64,000 bases of DNA from Nodosilinea sp. LEGE 07088. GTDB lineage: Bacteria; Cyanobacteriota; Cyanobacteriia; Phormidesmidales; Phormidesmidaceae. The DNA is taken from NCBI RefSeq assembly GCF_015207395.1, contig NZ_JADEWX010000005.1, positions 25,096-89,095 on the forward strand, read 5' to 3'. Both the position numbers and the translations under genes were made by a program. Shown here in pieces: positions 17,917-28,331 of the stretch. The notes under the pieces were generated by a model. It searched no databases, was not told the DNA's origin, and worked only from the letters and a program-made list of their open reading frames with translations. Position 1 is the first letter of the stretch, and the number at the start of each line of letters is the position of its first letter.

Positions 17917-18798
17917 CTACTCCCTCTGTTGCCGCCACACCGCATCGGCTACGCGACAGACATCGTGCATCTCGGCCCCGTCGTGAACCCGAAGAATATC
18001 GGCCCCGCCCGCGATCGCGGCGCAGCAGGCCGCCGCCGTACCCCATGCCCGCTGCTGAGGGTCGGGCTGATCCAGGATGTGGCCGATAAAGCTCTTGCGC
18101 GATGGGCCTACCAGCAAGGGGCAGCCCAGGGTGCGAAAGTGATCCAAATTGCGCAGCAGCTCTAGATTCTGATCGTAGGTCTTGGCGAAGCCCAGGCCGG
18201 GGTCCACGGCAATTTTGCTGGGTTTAACGCCCACAGCGATCGCATCCTCGATCTGGTGCTGCAAAACCTCGTAAATTTCGCCCAGCAGGTCGTGGTACTC
18301 GGTGAACTGCTGCATAGTGGCCGGGGTGCCACGCAGGTGCATAATCACAATTGGCACGCCCAGGTCGGCCACGGTCGAGAGCATACCCTTGTCGTAGGTA
18401 CCCGCCGAAATATCGTTGATAATATCGGCCCCAGACCTGACCGCCGCCCGCGCTACCGACGAGCGGGTGGTATCGACCGATATCATCGCCTGGGCCAGGG
18501 TGTCATCGTCATCGCCCCGAATCGCGTTGATCACCGGAATCACCCGATTGAGTTCTTCTTCGCGGGAGATTGACCCTGCCCCCGGTCGGGTGGACTGGCC
18601 ACCAATGTCAAGCATATCGGTGCCGTGGTGTACCAGGTGCCGGGCCTGGGCCACCGCCCGCTCTACGGTGTCAAACTGGCCCCCATCGCTAAAGCTATCG
18701 GGGGTAACATTGAGCACCCCCATCAGATAGGTGCGGCTGCCCCAGCTCAAGGTGCGATCGCGAATTTTCCAGGGGGATGGAGCTGTGATTACTGACAT
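17917..18798 (-). CDS. folP: Dihydropteroate synthase
   Basis: Condenses 6-hydroxymethyl-dihydropterin diphosphate with p-aminobenzoate in folate synthesis. 293 residues in a TIM barrel. Signatures: LMGVLNVTPDSFSDGGQF, DIGGQSTRPGA, DIINDISAG, and VDPGLGFAKTYDQNLELL. The C-terminal RVHDG motif is also present. Length normal. A 96-bp gap separates it from psbQ. Confidence 0.96.
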   Translation of the reverse strand: MSVITAPSPWKIRDRTLSWGSRTYLMGVLNVTPDSFSDGGQFDTVERAVAQARHLVHHGTDMLDIGGQSTRPGAGSISREEELNRVIPVINAIRGDDDDTLAQAMISVDTTRSSVARAAVRSGADIINDISAGTYDKGMLSTVADLGVPIVIMHLRGTPATMQQFTEYHDLLGEIYEVLQHQIEDAIAVGVKPSKIAVDPGLGFAKTYDQNLELLRNLDHFRTLGCPLLVGPSRKSFIGHILDQPDPQQRAWGTAAACCAAIAGGADILRVHDGAEMHDVCRVADAVWRQQRE

Positions 18799-18867
18799 GG
18801 CCGTTGCCCCAGCTAGAACCTCTGCTAGCTTAAACGAATTCGCGCAGCGTCGGGTTCCCCAGACCTT

Positions 18868-19590
18868 TTACAGCACCTTTTCTAAGAACTGCTGGGCGCG
18901 ATCGCTCTTGGGGCTGGTAAAGAAAATATCCGGCGGTGCGTCTTCTACCAGGTAGCCGCCATCTAAGAATAGGACGCGATCGGCCACCTCGCGGGCAAAG
19001 CCCATCTCGTGGGTGACGATGCACATAGTAATGCCCGTGTCCGCGAGCCCCTTCATCACGTCCAGCACCTCTTTGACCATCTCGGGGTCGAGGGCGCTAG
19101 TGGGTTCGTCAAACAGCATAATGTCGGGTTCCATGGCCAGGGCGCGGGCGATCGCCACCCGCTGCTTTTGTCCCCCCGACAGTCGCGACGGATACTGGTC
19201 GACCTTCTCTGACAACCCCACCTTGGCCAGCAGGTCGATCGCAATTTTGCCTGCGTCGGCCTTCGACAACCCCTTCACCGTCATCGGTGCGTAGGTGAGG
19301 TTTCCCATCACTGTTTTATGCGGGAACAGATTGAAATGCTGAAACACCATACCCACGTTCTGGCGCACCTTGAGAATGTCGCACTTCGAGGAAGTAATAT
19401 CTACCCCATCCACAAAGATGTGCCCCGCCGTGGGAATCTCCAGCAGGTTAATGCACCGTAGCAGGGTTGACTTGCCCGACCCCGACGGGCCGATGATCGC
19501 CACGACTTCCCCCGTCGCCACCTCCGTCGAGATGTCCTTCAACACCTCCAACGGCCCAAACGATTTAACTAAATGTTCAATTCTAATCAC
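18868..19590 (-). CDS. Polar amino-acid ABC transporter, ATP-binding subunit (GlnQ-like)
   Basis: About 240 residues. I choose the GTG at 19590 (preceded by GGAGGA), which overlaps the permease stop by 8 bp; a TTG at 19611 is a weaker option. Walker [11 protein letters not shown]-loop VFQHFNLFP, signature LSGGQKQR, Walker [15 protein letters not shown] and the switch [11 protein letters not shown] are complete. It powers import by the permease encoded upstream. It is the last gene of a three-gene operon: binding protein, permease, ATPase. Confidence 0.94.
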   Translation of the reverse strand: MIRIEHLVKSFGPLEVLKDISTEVATGEVVAIIGPSGSGKSTLLRCINLLEIPTAGHIFVDGVDITSSKCDILKVRQNVGMVFQHFNLFPHKTVMGNLTYAPMTVKGLSKADAGKIAIDLLAKVGLSEKVDQYPSRLSGGQKQRVAIARALAMEPDIMLFDEPTSALDPEMVKEVLDVMKGLADTGITMCIVTHEMGFAREVADRVLFLDGGYLVEDAPPDIFFTSPKSDRAQQFLEKVL

Positions 19591-20242
19591 TGCGGCGCAT
19601 CCTCCGCTCAAGAACTTGGGCGGCCTGAGTCAGCCCCATCACCATGACGTAGTAAATCACCCCCACCACGATCAGCGGCTCAAAGTAGAGAAAGGTCTGC
19701 CCCGCCACCACCTGGGCTCGCCGCATCAGGTCTAACACCCCAATGGTAGACACCAAAGCCGAATCTTTTAGGAGCGCAATGCTCTCGTTGACCAGGGCGG
19801 GCAAGATGTTCTTAAACGCCTGGGGCAAAATGATGTCGAGCATCATAGGTCGGTAGGCCACCCCCAGCGACATCGAGGCTTCTCGCTGCCCCTTGTCAAC
19901 GGCCATAATGCCCGCCCGAATCGTCTCAGAGCTGTAGGCCGCCGAGTTGAGGGCAAAGGTAAACACCCCCGCCTCAATGGGCGAAATCTTGTAGCCAATG
20001 ATCTGGGGGGTGGCAAAGTACACCAGGGCCAGCTGCAAAATCAGCGGCGTACCGCGAAAAATCGACGTGTAAAACTCTGCAAACCATCGCAGCGGCTTAA
20101 TGCTGGAGATCTTCAGCAGCGACAGCAGGGTGCCCAGGGTAAACCCAAACAGAGCCGATAGCAGGGTGAACTGAAGGGTGACCAGCACCCCCTTGAGAAT
20201 AAACGGCAGCGACGGCAGAATCTGGCCAAAATCTAAATTCAT
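19583..20242 (-). CDS. Polar amino-acid ABC transporter, permease subunit
   Basis: 219 residues, five membrane helices, HisM/GlnP type. It has the N-terminal [21 protein letters not shown], the [10 protein letters not shown] motif, and the EAA loop ([27 protein letters not shown]), which docks with the ATPase. It probably forms a homodimer, as only one permease gene is present. It starts 9 bp after the binding-protein stop and overlaps the ATPase start. Confidence 0.94.
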   Translation of the reverse strand: MNLDFGQILPSLPFILKGVLVTLQFTLLSALFGFTLGTLLSLLKISSIKPLRWFAEFYTSIFRGTPLILQLALVYFATPQIIGYKISPIEAGVFTFALNSAAYSSETIRAGIMAVDKGQREASMSLGVAYRPMMLDIILPQAFKNILPALVNESIALLKDSALVSTIGVLDLMRRAQVVAGQTFLYFEPLIVVGVIYYVMVMGLTQAAQVLERRMRRSD

Positions 20243-20251
20243 GGGCTTCGA

Positions 20252-21052
20252 TTACTCAGCCCCGTCGCCAAACCATTTGACGATTAGCTCTTCCATCAGC
20301 CCGCTCGACTCCATCTCGGCCAGTATGCGGTCAAAGTCGGCCACTAGTTCTGAGTCTTTGGGAAAGGCCACCGCTGACCCCACCGGGCCTTCCTCTGGAA
20401 TCACCACCGATTCCAGATCGGGGTTGTTGGCCAAAAAGCCAGCCGCTACCGTGTCTTCAATAATGGCGGCGTCAATGCGGCCCGACTTTAGCTCCTGCAC
20501 AATCTCGTTGATGCGATTAAGAGGCGACAGTTCCAGGCCAGCAGTCGATTCGGCCAGTTCTTTGCCCAGCTCTTCTTGAATTGAGCCCAGCTGCACCCCT
20601 ACGGTTTTACCGCCCAGGTCGGCGGGGCCGGTGATGCCGCTGCCCGACGGAAATACAATGGTCTGCTTGGCGTCGTAGTAAACCGACGAGAAATCGACAT
20701 TTTGCTTGCGCTCTTCGGTGGGGGTCATACCCGCCATCACAAAGTCGGCCCGTCCGGCCTGTAGCGCCGGAATCAACCCGTTGAAGTCGATGTTATTGAT
20801 CTCTAGCTCATAGCCCAGTTCGGTAGCAATGTGGCGGGCAATATCGACATCAAAGCCGACAATCTCTTCGGTACCGCCAGCGGTTTCCACAAACTCGTAG
20901 GGGGGGTAGTCGGCGGACGTCGCCATGGTTAAAACGCTGCCCCCGGCGGCGGCATCATCGCCGACAGACTGGCCACCGCCACAGGCTGCGGTTAGCCCCA
21001 CAGTGGTCACAGCAACGGCTACGGTAGACGCTAAAAACCAACGTCGTTTCAT
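20252..21052 (-). CDS. Polar amino-acid ABC transporter, substrate-binding lipoprotein
   Basis: 266 residues. A signal peptide with a lipobox (LTAAC, Cys at about 24) is followed by a SBP_bac_3 domain: ATSADYPPYEFVE, IVGFDVDIARHIATELGY, DFVMAGMTPTEERKQNVDFS. These signatures point to a polar or acidic amino acid such as glutamine, glutamate or arginine. The substrate is not certain. It is the first gene of the operon and should set its expression; a GTA-N8-TAC site lies about 150 bp upstream. Confidence 0.93.
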   Translation of the reverse strand: MKRRWFLASTVAVAVTTVGLTAACGGGQSVGDDAAAGGSVLTMATSADYPPYEFVETAGGTEEIVGFDVDIARHIATELGYELEINNIDFNGLIPALQAGRADFVMAGMTPTEERKQNVDFSSVYYDAKQTIVFPSGSGITGPADLGGKTVGVQLGSIQEELGKELAESTAGLELSPLNRINEIVQELKSGRIDAAIIEDTVAAGFLANNPDLESVVIPEEGPVGSAVAFPKDSELVADFDRILAEMESSGLMEELIVKWFGDGAE

Positions 21053-21200
21053 GGTTTGTCCTCACAAACGTATCAAGCTCGAGTAGGTCAGCTAGAAACC
21101 AAACTGTGCGCCAGGAGCATGTGCTTTGGCCAACTGCCACCAGACTCCGGGTTCAGCCCAGAAGCTGGCTATAGCTTGCAGAGAAAAAATCTGCCTGGAA

Positions 21201-21214
21201 GTAGCGAACACTAC
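21201..21214 (-). promoter_or_regulatory. Candidate NtcA site upstream of the amino-acid ABC operon
   Basis: GTAGCGAACACTAC matches the palindromic GTA-N8-TAC consensus exactly. It lies in the 182-bp gap upstream of the binding-protein gene. A TATAGC hexamer lies 27 bp further downstream on the minus strand, longer than the usual 22-23, so support is modest. About 16 chance matches to this six-base consensus are expected in 64 kb. Confidence 0.3.
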
Positions 21215-21234
21215 CGTTTGACAAGATCTTGCCC

Positions 21235-21504
21235 CTAGGGGGCCACATCTTCAGGTACCAAGCGATCGCCCCGTTGATTGGTCGACCACTGGTATTCGAC
21301 ATCGATCTTAGCCTGTTTGCAGGTTTCTTCGAGCTGCCGCTGTTGCGACAATGCCTTACGCAGGGCAACGATCACCTCCTGCACCTGGTGGCGAATCTGA
21401 GGATTTTGGTAGGCCACCGCCATCGTCTGCTGCTCTAGCAGGCGGAGCAGTAGTTCGTAGTGAATGTGAGAGGGGAGCGGAAGCGGTTTGCCCATGTCTG
21501 CCAT
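21235..21504 (-). CDS. Small conserved cyanobacterial protein (DUF5340-like)
   Basis: 89 residues. The N-terminal PLPLPSHIHYELLLRLLEQQT is a strong helix-forming motif; the middle is a coiled-coil-like QVQEVIVALRKALSQQRQLEETC, and the tail is acidic. It resembles the cyanobacterial DUF5340 family from memory, which I cannot verify. It lies between trpC and the ABC operon on the same strand. Function unknown. Confidence 0.65.
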   Translation of the reverse strand: MADMGKPLPLPSHIHYELLLRLLEQQTMAVAYQNPQIRHQVQEVIVALRKALSQQRQLEETCKQAKIDVEYQWSTNQRGDRLVPEDVAP

Positions 21505-21562
21505 TGTGGTGCCCGGGGAGCGATCTGTTGATTAAACCAGGAACTTCAATTGAATTCGGTGC

Positions 21563-22456
21563 TCATCCGATGTTTTTTTCGTAAAGCTGGTCAATGGCAA
21601 GCCCTGGGTCGGGCTGACGAATGAGCGACTCACCCACTAACACTGCTTTGGCCCCAGCTGCGGCAACGGTTTGTAAATCTGTCGGGGTATGAATGCCCGA
21701 CTCGCTGACAATGAGCGCCCCACTGGCGACCAGGGCATCGCGTCGGGCTGTCATCAACTCTGCCGTAGTTTCCAGATGGGTGGTAAACGTTTCTAGGTTG
21801 CGGTTGTTGATGCCAATTAAGGCTAGCCCCGGCACCGCCAGCACTCGATCCAGTTCTTCTAGGGTGTGCACTTCAACTAGCACTGCCATGCCCAGCGCCT
21901 TGGCAATTTGCACGAAGTACTTTAAGTCCTGGTCAGACAGAATGGCGGCAATGAGCAGGGCAGCATCGGCCCCCTTCAGGCGGGCCAGGTACATCTGGTA
22001 AGGGTAGATGATGAATTCTTTGCACAGCAGCGGTAGGTCTACGGCCTGACGAATCTGGGCCAGGTACTCGAAGTCGCCCTGAAAGAAGGCTTTGTCGGTG
22101 AGTACCGATAGGCAGGTAGCGCCGTGGGCGGCATAGGTTTGGGCGATCGCCACTGGGTCAAAGTCGGGCCGGATCACCCCTTTGCTGGGAGAGGCTTTTT
22201 TGACCTCAGCAATGAGGGCGGGGGCGGTTTCGCTAGCGCGCAGGGCACCGATAAAGTCGCGGGGGGGCGGCGCGTCGAGAATCTGACGCTGGAGGTCGGC
22301 CAGCGATAATTTTTCCCGCAGCTGAGCCACTTCGGTTTCTTTGTGCCAGACGATTTTTTCTAAAATGTGCCTGGGTTCAGCGTCGTCAGCTTTAATTTGA
22401 TATTGCAAGCTTTTTACCGCAACGGCGGGGTTGGGAGGGCGGCGGCGAATTTTCAT
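21563..22456 (-). CDS. trpC: Indole-3-glycerol phosphate synthase
   Basis: Closes the indole ring in tryptophan synthesis, converting CdRP to indole-3-glycerol phosphate. 297 residues with the cyanobacterial N-terminal extension ([15 protein letters not shown]). The core has [70 protein letters not shown] and [11 protein letters not shown], covering the catalytic Lys and Glu positions. Stand-alone rather than in a trp operon, as usual in cyanobacteria. Confidence 0.97.
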   Translation of the reverse strand: MKIRRRPPNPAVAVKSLQYQIKADDAEPRHILEKIVWHKETEVAQLREKLSLADLQRQILDAPPPRDFIGALRASETAPALIAEVKKASPSKGVIRPDFDPVAIAQTYAAHGATCLSVLTDKAFFQGDFEYLAQIRQAVDLPLLCKEFIIYPYQMYLARLKGADAALLIAAILSDQDLKYFVQIAKALGMAVLVEVHTLEELDRVLAVPGLALIGINNRNLETFTTHLETTAELMTARRDALVASGALIVSESGIHTPTDLQTVAAAGAKAVLVGESLIRQPDPGLAIDQLYEKNIG

Positions 22457-22522
22457 TTGAATATAAAAATCTTAATTTTGGATTGGAGTAGGGTAGGCAC
22501 GGCCCACTATTAGTTTGAGATT

Positions 22523-22610
22523 CGTAGGATGGGCAAAGGGCCTCGCCCGTGCCCATCGGAGTTATTGGATGCTTGGCGCGATGGGCACAGCACAGCGTGC
22601 CCATCCTACG
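22523..22610. repeat. Inverted-repeat element overlapping the lpdA 3' end
   Basis: CGTAGGATGGGCA at 22523-22535 and its exact complement at 22598-22610 bracket about 60 bp, with a second internal GCCCATCG / CGATGGGC pair (22550-22557 and 22579-22586). The right arm contains the lpdA stop codon. It resembles the GTAGG(A/G/T)TGGGCA elements found in other cyanobacteria and may act as a transcript-end hairpin. Confidence 0.8.
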
Positions 22611-24042
22611 CAGGTACCACGACGGCTCGCTTAAAGGCTTCGTCAAGCACCTCTGACAGGGTGGGGTGGGTGTGAACGCAGAAGGAGAGGTCGGTGACGG
22701 TTTGGCCCTGGGCGATCGCATTGGCCGCCTCCTGAATTAGATCGGCGGCATGTAGCCCAATGATGTGGACCCCCAGGATTTCACCACTGTCTTTGCGGTA
22801 GATCACCTTCGCTAGCCCGTCGGACTCACCCTCGGCCAGGGCTTTAGAGTTGCCTTTAAAGTAGGTGCGCACTGTGTCGATGGCATAGCCCTCGGCCTCG
22901 GCTTTGGCCTTAGCGGCGGGCTCGGTCAGGCCGACGAAGCTAACCTCAGGATGGGTAAAGGCCGCCGCCGGAATGCTCATGTAATTGACCGGGCGCGGTT
23001 CGCCGCAGATGGCTTCCACCGTCAGAATGCCCTGGGCCGAGGCGGCGTGGGCCAGCATCATTTTGCCGGTGGCGTCGCCAATAGACCACAGGTGGGGTAC
23101 CGGCTGGCCATCCCGCAGCACCTGCAGGTGATCATTGACCGGAATAAAGCCCCGGCGGTCGGTCTCCACACCAACTTTTTCTAACCCCATATCCTTGGTG
23201 GCGGGAATGCGGCCGGTGGCCACGAGACAGGCATCTACCTCCAGGGTTTCAACGACTTCGCGGGTTTCGCGATCGGCCAGCTCGATCACCACCGGGGAAC
23301 CGGGGGTCACCTTCTGGGCAATCACCCCGGCCCGGGTCTCGATGTCGCGGGGGGCAATCAGCACCCGTTGGGCGATCTTGGCGATGTCGGGGTCGAAGGT
23401 GGGCATCAGCTGATCCAGCGCTTCGATGATGGTGACTTCGCAGCCCAGGGCGGTATACACGTCAGAAAACTCTAGACCAATGTAGCCGCTGCCAATGATC
23501 GCCACCCAGTCGGGTAGCCAGTCGAGCTTGAGGGCTTCATCACTGGTGAAGACGGTTTTGCCGTCGGTTTCAATGCCGGGGGGCACAAAGGGGATCGACC
23601 CAGGCGAAAGAATAATATCCTGAGCGGTGAGCAGCTGTTCGCCCTCGGCGGTGGCGATCGCCACTTTCTGCTCCCCCGCCAGCCGGCCCCAGCCCTTAAT
23701 AATGTCCACCCCCAGGCGGGTGAGGCTATTGGTCATATCGCCCTGAATTTTGCTGACCAGGTTTTTGGCATGGTCGGCAATAGCCTCGCGATCGTAGCTC
23801 ACCCCCCCCACCGAGATGCCCAGGGATTTGAGGTGGTGCTCGTTGCGTAGCTCCCGCACCCGGCCTGACGCCGCCAGCAGCGCCTTAGAGGGAATACAGC
23901 CCCGATTTACACAGGTACCCCCCATCACATCGGCCTCGACAATGGCGGTTTTTAGCCCCCGCTTGACCCCATGCAGGGCAGCTCCGTGGCCCCCTACCCC
24001 GGCACCAATAATCAGCAGGTCGTAATCAAATGCGTCGCTCAC
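22606..24042 (-). CDS. lpdA: Dihydrolipoyl dehydrogenase (E3)
   Basis: Flavoprotein that reoxidises the dihydrolipoyl groups of the pyruvate dehydrogenase complex and of glycine-cleavage H protein. 478 residues. The FAD motif is [17 protein letters not shown], the redox disulfide is [13 protein letters not shown] (Cys44/Cys49), the NAD fold is [17 protein letters not shown], and the C-terminal active-site base is in HTHPTLSE. Length normal. The final codon and TAG stop lie inside a 13-bp inverted-repeat arm, so the extreme C-terminus (VVVPA) may be partly repeat-derived. Confidence 0.96.
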   Translation of the reverse strand: MSDAFDYDLLIIGAGVGGHGAALHGVKRGLKTAIVEADVMGGTCVNRGCIPSKALLAASGRVRELRNEHHLKSLGISVGGVSYDREAIADHAKNLVSKIQGDMTNSLTRLGVDIIKGWGRLAGEQKVAIATAEGEQLLTAQDIILSPGSIPFVPPGIETDGKTVFTSDEALKLDWLPDWVAIIGSGYIGLEFSDVYTALGCEVTIIEALDQLMPTFDPDIAKIAQRVLIAPRDIETRAGVIAQKVTPGSPVVIELADRETREVVETLEVDACLVATGRIPATKDMGLEKVGVETDRRGFIPVNDHLQVLRDGQPVPHLWSIGDATGKMMLAHAASAQGILTVEAICGEPRPVNYMSIPAAAFTHPEVSFVGLTEPAAKAKAEAEGYAIDTVRTYFKGNSKALAEGESDGLAKVIYRKDSGEILGVHIIGLHAADLIQEAANAIAQGQTVTDLSFCVHTHPTLSEVLDEAFKRAVVVPA

Positions 24043-24299
24043 AGCAGGCTCCTGAACAGGTGATCCAAAAAATAGGGTTGATTCCAGACAGGCCAGGGCG
24101 CAGAACCTACCCCAGACAATCTAATCAACTTTTCAACCCCCGACATTAGTTAAGCGGGACAAAGTTTCTTTCCATTCTTGACTACAGCGGGGCAATCAGA
24201 CAACTCCTAAAATCCTAGGCTCCATTCCCAGATCAACACTGCTGCCGCTGCCTCACTATGCGGCAGGAAGCCTCTGCGCGTCTGTATTCCAAGCTGGGG

Positions 24300-25112
24300 C
24301 TAGCCGCTGGGCCCCCCACCGCTCATTTTTTCTTTCTCCCATCGCTGCCGCTGTGCTTCATAGAGCAACAGCGCGGCTGAAATGCCCACATTGAGCGACT
24401 CAACGCCTCCCATCATGGGGATGCGTACCTTGAGCGTGGCCTGGCCCTGGAGGCGCTCAGAAAGGCCCGCCCCCTCGTTGCCCAGCACCAGGATGGTCGG
24501 TTGAGTGAAATCTATGGCCCAATAATCCAGGGTTGCATAGGAGCTGGTGGCGACCAGCTGCACCCCGGCTCGCTGCCAGCTGGCAAGCTGCGCACCGAGA
24601 TCATGATCCACCGCCATCGGTAGTCGAAACCACTGCCCTGCCGAGGCTCGCAGTACCTTGGGGTGGTCGGGGGCGACGCTGTCGGCGCTGAGCCAGAGCC
24701 CATCGACCCCGGTGGCGACCGCCGTGCGAATAATGGTGCCCAGGTTGCCGGGGTCTTGCAGGGCCTCCACGGCTAGCCCCAGTTCCGGCTCTGATGGGTC
24801 TGGGGCTAGCAAAATCTGAGGGGCTACGGCCAATACCCCATCGGGGTGCTGAGTCGTCGCCATGGCCTCTAAAACAGTCTCGGAGACTGGCTCTACTCGG
24901 TCAGCCCGCTGCTCTAAGGCAGACGCTATATCGCCGTGAGTTTGGGCCCAGCTAGGGGTATAGCAGACGGTGGTGAGGGGATAGTCGGTGGCCAGGGCCT
25001 CTTGGATGAGGTGAGTGCCTTCGAGGAGAAACTGCTGCTGCGATCGCCGCCCTTTGCTCTGATGCAGCTTGCGAATGGACTTAACCAGAGGATTTTGTAG
25101 GCTCGTAAGCAA
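24300..25112 (-). CDS. TrmH/SpoU-family RNA 2'-O-methyltransferase
   Basis: About 270 residues from the TTG at 25112, which is preceded by AGGGGA and gives the usual LTSLQNPLVKSIRKLH start. The longer frame reaching 25289 runs through a tRNA gene and is not credible. It has an N-terminal substrate-binding domain (QQFLLEGTHLIQEAL) and the SPOUT knot with LQDPGNLGTIIRTA, LVLGNEGAGLSE and the C-terminal VESLNVGISAALLLYE. It methylates a ribose in rRNA or tRNA; the target is unknown. Confidence 0.92.
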   Translation of the reverse strand: MLTSLQNPLVKSIRKLHQSKGRRSQQQFLLEGTHLIQEALATDYPLTTVCYTPSWAQTHGDIASALEQRADRVEPVSETVLEAMATTQHPDGVLAVAPQILLAPDPSEPELGLAVEALQDPGNLGTIIRTAVATGVDGLWLSADSVAPDHPKVLRASAGQWFRLPMAVDHDLGAQLASWQRAGVQLVATSSYATLDYWAIDFTQPTILVLGNEGAGLSERLQGQATLKVRIPMMGGVESLNVGISAALLLYEAQRQRWEKEKMSGGGPSG

Positions 25113-25145
25113 GACATTATCCCCTGGTCGAACCGTTGCTATAGA

Positions 25146-25229
25146 TGCGGAACCCGGGACTTGAACCCGGATGTTATTGCTAACACTAGGACCTGAACCT
25201 AGCGCGTCTACCAATTCCGCCAGTTCCGC
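25146..25229 (-). tRNA. tRNA-Leu (anticodon CAG)
   Basis: The minus strand folds as a class II tRNA: 7-bp acceptor stem GCGGAAC / GTTCCGC, D-arm with TGGTAGACGC, an anticodon stem CTAGG / CCTAG around the loop TTCAGGT (anticodon CAG), a long variable arm, and a T-arm with GGTTCAAGTCC. The discriminator base is A (25146), as expected for leucine. CCA is not encoded. It lies 34 bp upstream of the methyltransferase start on the same strand. Confidence 0.95.
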
Positions 25230-25421
25230 TGGCTGAGCGCTATAAACGCCGCGATTTGTAATCATGCACTGAGAAGTAACCGCAGTCAAGCATTTGAAAA
25301 AAGATTTCGTGATTCTGAATGAATCGGCTATTCTGATGTGGCCGAATGCGCCAAAGAAACCCAGAATTACTATGGCGAAATGATGGTTTCGGATAGAATC
25401 TAGACGAAAATCTGGGGAAAA

Positions 25422-26795
25422 GTGGAGTTATCAGTTGTGGAGGACACCGCTATCGTTACGTCCATTGGATTGCCAAACCCTATAACCACCGATGAGTCGG
25501 ATGGTGCCATGCTCGAAGTTGTTGGCGGGACTCCTCTCTCCGGCCAAGCCACTATTAGTGGGGCCAAAAACTCGGCCCTGGTGGTGATGGCCGGCACTCT
25601 GCTCTGCTCACAGCCCTGCCGCATTCGCAATATTCCTCACCTGATGGATATTGAACGTATGGGCGAGGTGTTGACGGCCCTGGGAGTTGGCCTCAAACGC
25701 GAAGACGACGCTTTGGTGGTTGACGCCAGCACCATTGCCCACACTAAGGCGCCCTACGACGTTGTGAGTCGTCTACGGGCTAGCTTCTTTGTGATTGGCC
25801 CGCTGCTGGCCCGTATGGGGGTGGCCCGTATTCCCCTTCCCGGCGGCTGCGCCATTGGGGCTCGCCCGGTAGAGCTGCACGTCCGTGGACTCCAGGCGAT
25901 GGGAGCCGATGTTCATATTGAGCATGGCACCGTTCACGCCTATGTGCCTGGCAGCGGGGGGCGGTTGAAGGGAGCCAAGATCTATCTCGACTACCCCAGC
26001 GTCGGGGCGACTGAAACCCTGATGATGGCCGCCACCCTGGCCGACGGCGAAACCATCATTGAAAATGCTGCCCAAGAGCCAGAGGTCGCCGACCTGGCCA
26101 ACTTCTGCCGGGCGATGGGGGCGCGAATTCGCGGCGCGGGCACCAACACGATCACCATCGTTGGCGTGCCCAGCCTGCACAGCACCGACTACGGCATCAT
26201 TCCCGATCGCATTGAGGCCGGTACGCTGCTGGTAGCTGGTGCCATTACCCGCTCTGAGCTGAGCTTGTATCCGGTGATTCCCGAGCACCTCACCGCTGTG
26301 ATTGCTAAGCTGCACGAAATGGGGGGCCAGGTTGTCGTTGAAGGCCATAGCCGGGTGCGCTACCTCCCTGCCCACACGATTTCGTCTACGGATATTCAAA
26401 CCGGGCCGTTTCCCGGCTTTCCGACCGATATGCAGGCTCAGTTTATGGCCCTGATGGCCGTCTGCGAGGGCAGCAGCCTAATCACTGAAACGGTGTTTGA
26501 AAACCGCCTGCGTCACGTGGCTGAGCTCAACCGCATGGGGGCCGACATTCGCCTCAACGGCAACTGCGCCATTATCAAAGGCGTGCACCAGCTCTCCGGT
26601 GCACCAGTGCTCGCGACCGACCTGCGGGCTTCGGCAGCGCTGGTGCTGGCTGGTCTAGCGGCCAAGGGTACGACCACGATCCAAGGGTTGCACCATCTCG
26701 ATCGCGGCTACGATGACCTGGAGGGTAAGCTGCGGCGGCTGGGTGCCAACCTGCGCCGTTATACGGATGCGGCGGCGGCAACCACTACGGCCTAA
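25422..26795 (+). CDS. murA: UDP-N-acetylglucosamine 1-carboxyvinyltransferase
   Basis: First committed step of peptidoglycan synthesis, transferring enolpyruvate from PEP to UDP-GlcNAc. 457 residues from a GTG at 25422; the conserved core begins at [20 protein letters not shown], about 30 residues in, so a later start is possible. The catalytic Cys is in [14 protein letters not shown], and the C-terminal [15 protein letters not shown] and [18 protein letters not shown] motifs are intact. A long antisense frame beneath it is a GC shadow. Confidence 0.97.
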   Translation: MELSVVEDTAIVTSIGLPNPITTDESDGAMLEVVGGTPLSGQATISGAKNSALVVMAGTLLCSQPCRIRNIPHLMDIERMGEVLTALGVGLKREDDALVVDASTIAHTKAPYDVVSRLRASFFVIGPLLARMGVARIPLPGGCAIGARPVELHVRGLQAMGADVHIEHGTVHAYVPGSGGRLKGAKIYLDYPSVGATETLMMAATLADGETIIENAAQEPEVADLANFCRAMGARIRGAGTNTITIVGVPSLHSTDYGIIPDRIEAGTLLVAGAITRSELSLYPVIPEHLTAVIAKLHEMGGQVVVEGHSRVRYLPAHTISSTDIQTGPFPGFPTDMQAQFMALMAVCEGSSLITETVFENRLRHVAELNRMGADIRLNGNCAIIKGVHQLSGAPVLATDLRASAALVLAGLAAKGTTTIQGLHHLDRGYDDLEGKLRRLGANLRRYTDAAAATTTA

Positions 26796-26948
26796 CGCTC
26801 ACCTCAATGCTGCTGATCTCTACTCGCCAACGGCCAGGGTCTCTCAGGACTCTGGCGATTGGTGTTGATTCCCCGGCGGGGTTGAACAGACCTGAAGTCT
26901 GAATGGGCTTTAAACTAGCAAGCGTAGTCTCACGTTTTTGGTTGACCC

Positions 26949-28331
26949 ATGACTTTGGCCCCTGCTGCTACTGACTGGGATGCTCTGGCCCAATCGTTTG
27001 GGGTCATCGAAACCCTGCGCGAGCCCACCCAGCGGGAGAAGCTCTCGAAGGACTACTACTACTTCAGCCCGATATTGCAGGGGCAACTGGCCGATCGAGT
27101 GGCCGATTTAATCGTGCGACCGACCACCGAGGCGGAGGTGCTGACAGCGGTGAAGGTCTGCGTTGATGCCCGGATACCCGTAACGGTTCGGGGGGCGGGG
27201 ACGGGCAACTACGGCCAGTGCATTCCCCTAGCGGGCGGCGTGGTGCTGGACTTGAGCAAAATGAATGCCGTCAAGCGGGTTGAACCCGGGGTCGCCTGGG
27301 TTGAGCCGGGGGCCAAGCTCGCTGTCATCGATCGGGTGACGCGGGCCACGGGCTGGGAACTGCGGATGTATCCATCGACCTACCGCACAGCGACCATTGG
27401 CGGATTTATCGGCGGCGGCAGCGGCGGCATTGGCTCGATTACCTATGGGCAACTGCGCGATCGCGGCAATCTCAATGCCGTGCGCGTGGTGACCTGCGAC
27501 GACTATCCCCGCGTGATCGAGCTGCGCGGCGATGCTGTGCAAAAGGTCAACCATGCCTACGGCACCAATGGCATTATCACTGAGTTAGAGATTCCCCTCG
27601 GCCCCGCCTACCCCTGGGCCGAGCTGATTGTCGTGTTCGACGACTTTATGACAGCGGCCCGGTTTGGTCAGGCCCTGGGCGATGCCGATGGACTGATCAA
27701 AAAGCTGATCAGCATCCACGCCTGGCCTATTCCCAGTTATTTTGCGTCGCTACAGCCCTATTTGCCTGCGGGCAAAGCCGCTGCCCTGCTGATGGTGGCC
27801 GAGCCTTCTCTAGAATTGTTTGGCGAACTGGTGCAGGAATTTGGCGGCACTATCACCTACAGCAAGTCGGCCCAGGAGGCTAGCAAGGGTGCCCCCCTGG
27901 CCGAATTCACCTGGAACCACACCACCCTCCACGCCCGCAGCGTTGACCCGTCGCTCACCTACCTACAAACCCTGTTTCCCTACGACCCCGAACTCAAAGG
28001 GGTGCAGCACTTCTACGAACACTTCGGCGATGAGGTGATCATGCACCTAGAATACCTGCGCATGGCCGGCAATACGATTGCGGCGGCGCTGCAAATTGTG
28101 CGCTACTCGACCCCTGAGCGCCTGGCCGAAATCATCCGCTACCACGAAGACAACGGGGCCCTGATCGCCAACCCCCACACCTATTTGCTCGAAGACGGCG
28201 GCATGAAACAAGTCGATGCTGTGCAGGTCAACTTCAAGGCCGAGGTTGACCCCTATGGCCTGCTCAACCCCGGCAAAATGCGCGGCTGGCTCGAGCGAGA
28301 GGATGCCCTAGCGGCTGAACAACGGCCATGA
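26949..28331 (+). CDS. FAD-binding oxidase (PCMH-type)
   Basis: 460 residues. The N-terminal FAD domain (about 50-220) has VRPTTEAEVLTAVKVC, VRGAGTGNYGQCIPL, and the pyrophosphate loop in TIGGFIGGGSGGIGSITYG. The C-terminal part ends in VDPYGLLNPGKMRGW, the usual closure of glycolate-oxidase/D-lactate-dehydrogenase-like flavoproteins. The substrate is unknown. It overlaps the next gene by 4 bp (ATGA), so the two are translationally coupled. Confidence 0.87.
   Translation: MTLAPAATDWDALAQSFGVIETLREPTQREKLSKDYYYFSPILQGQLADRVADLIVRPTTEAEVLTAVKVCVDARIPVTVRGAGTGNYGQCIPLAGGVVLDLSKMNAVKRVEPGVAWVEPGAKLAVIDRVTRATGWELRMYPSTYRTATIGGFIGGGSGGIGSITYGQLRDRGNLNAVRVVTCDDYPRVIELRGDAVQKVNHAYGTNGIITELEIPLGPAYPWAELIVVFDDFMTAARFGQALGDADGLIKKLISIHAWPIPSYFASLQPYLPAGKAAALLMVAEPSLELFGELVQEFGGTITYSKSAQEASKGAPLAEFTWNHTTLHARSVDPSLTYLQTLFPYDPELKGVQHFYEHFGDEVIMHLEYLRMAGNTIAAALQIVRYSTPERLAEIIRYHEDNGALIANPHTYLLEDGGMKQVDAVQVNFKAEVDPYGLLNPGKMRGWLEREDALAAEQRP

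Noticed and set aside
25113..25289. N-terminal extension of the RNA methyltransferase
   Set aside because: The frame runs through tRNA-Leu on the same strand; the TTG at 25112 with AGGGGA gives the normal N-terminus.
25773..26399. 208-codon frame antisense to murA
   Set aside because: Same codon-bias shadow effect; murA covers the region fully.
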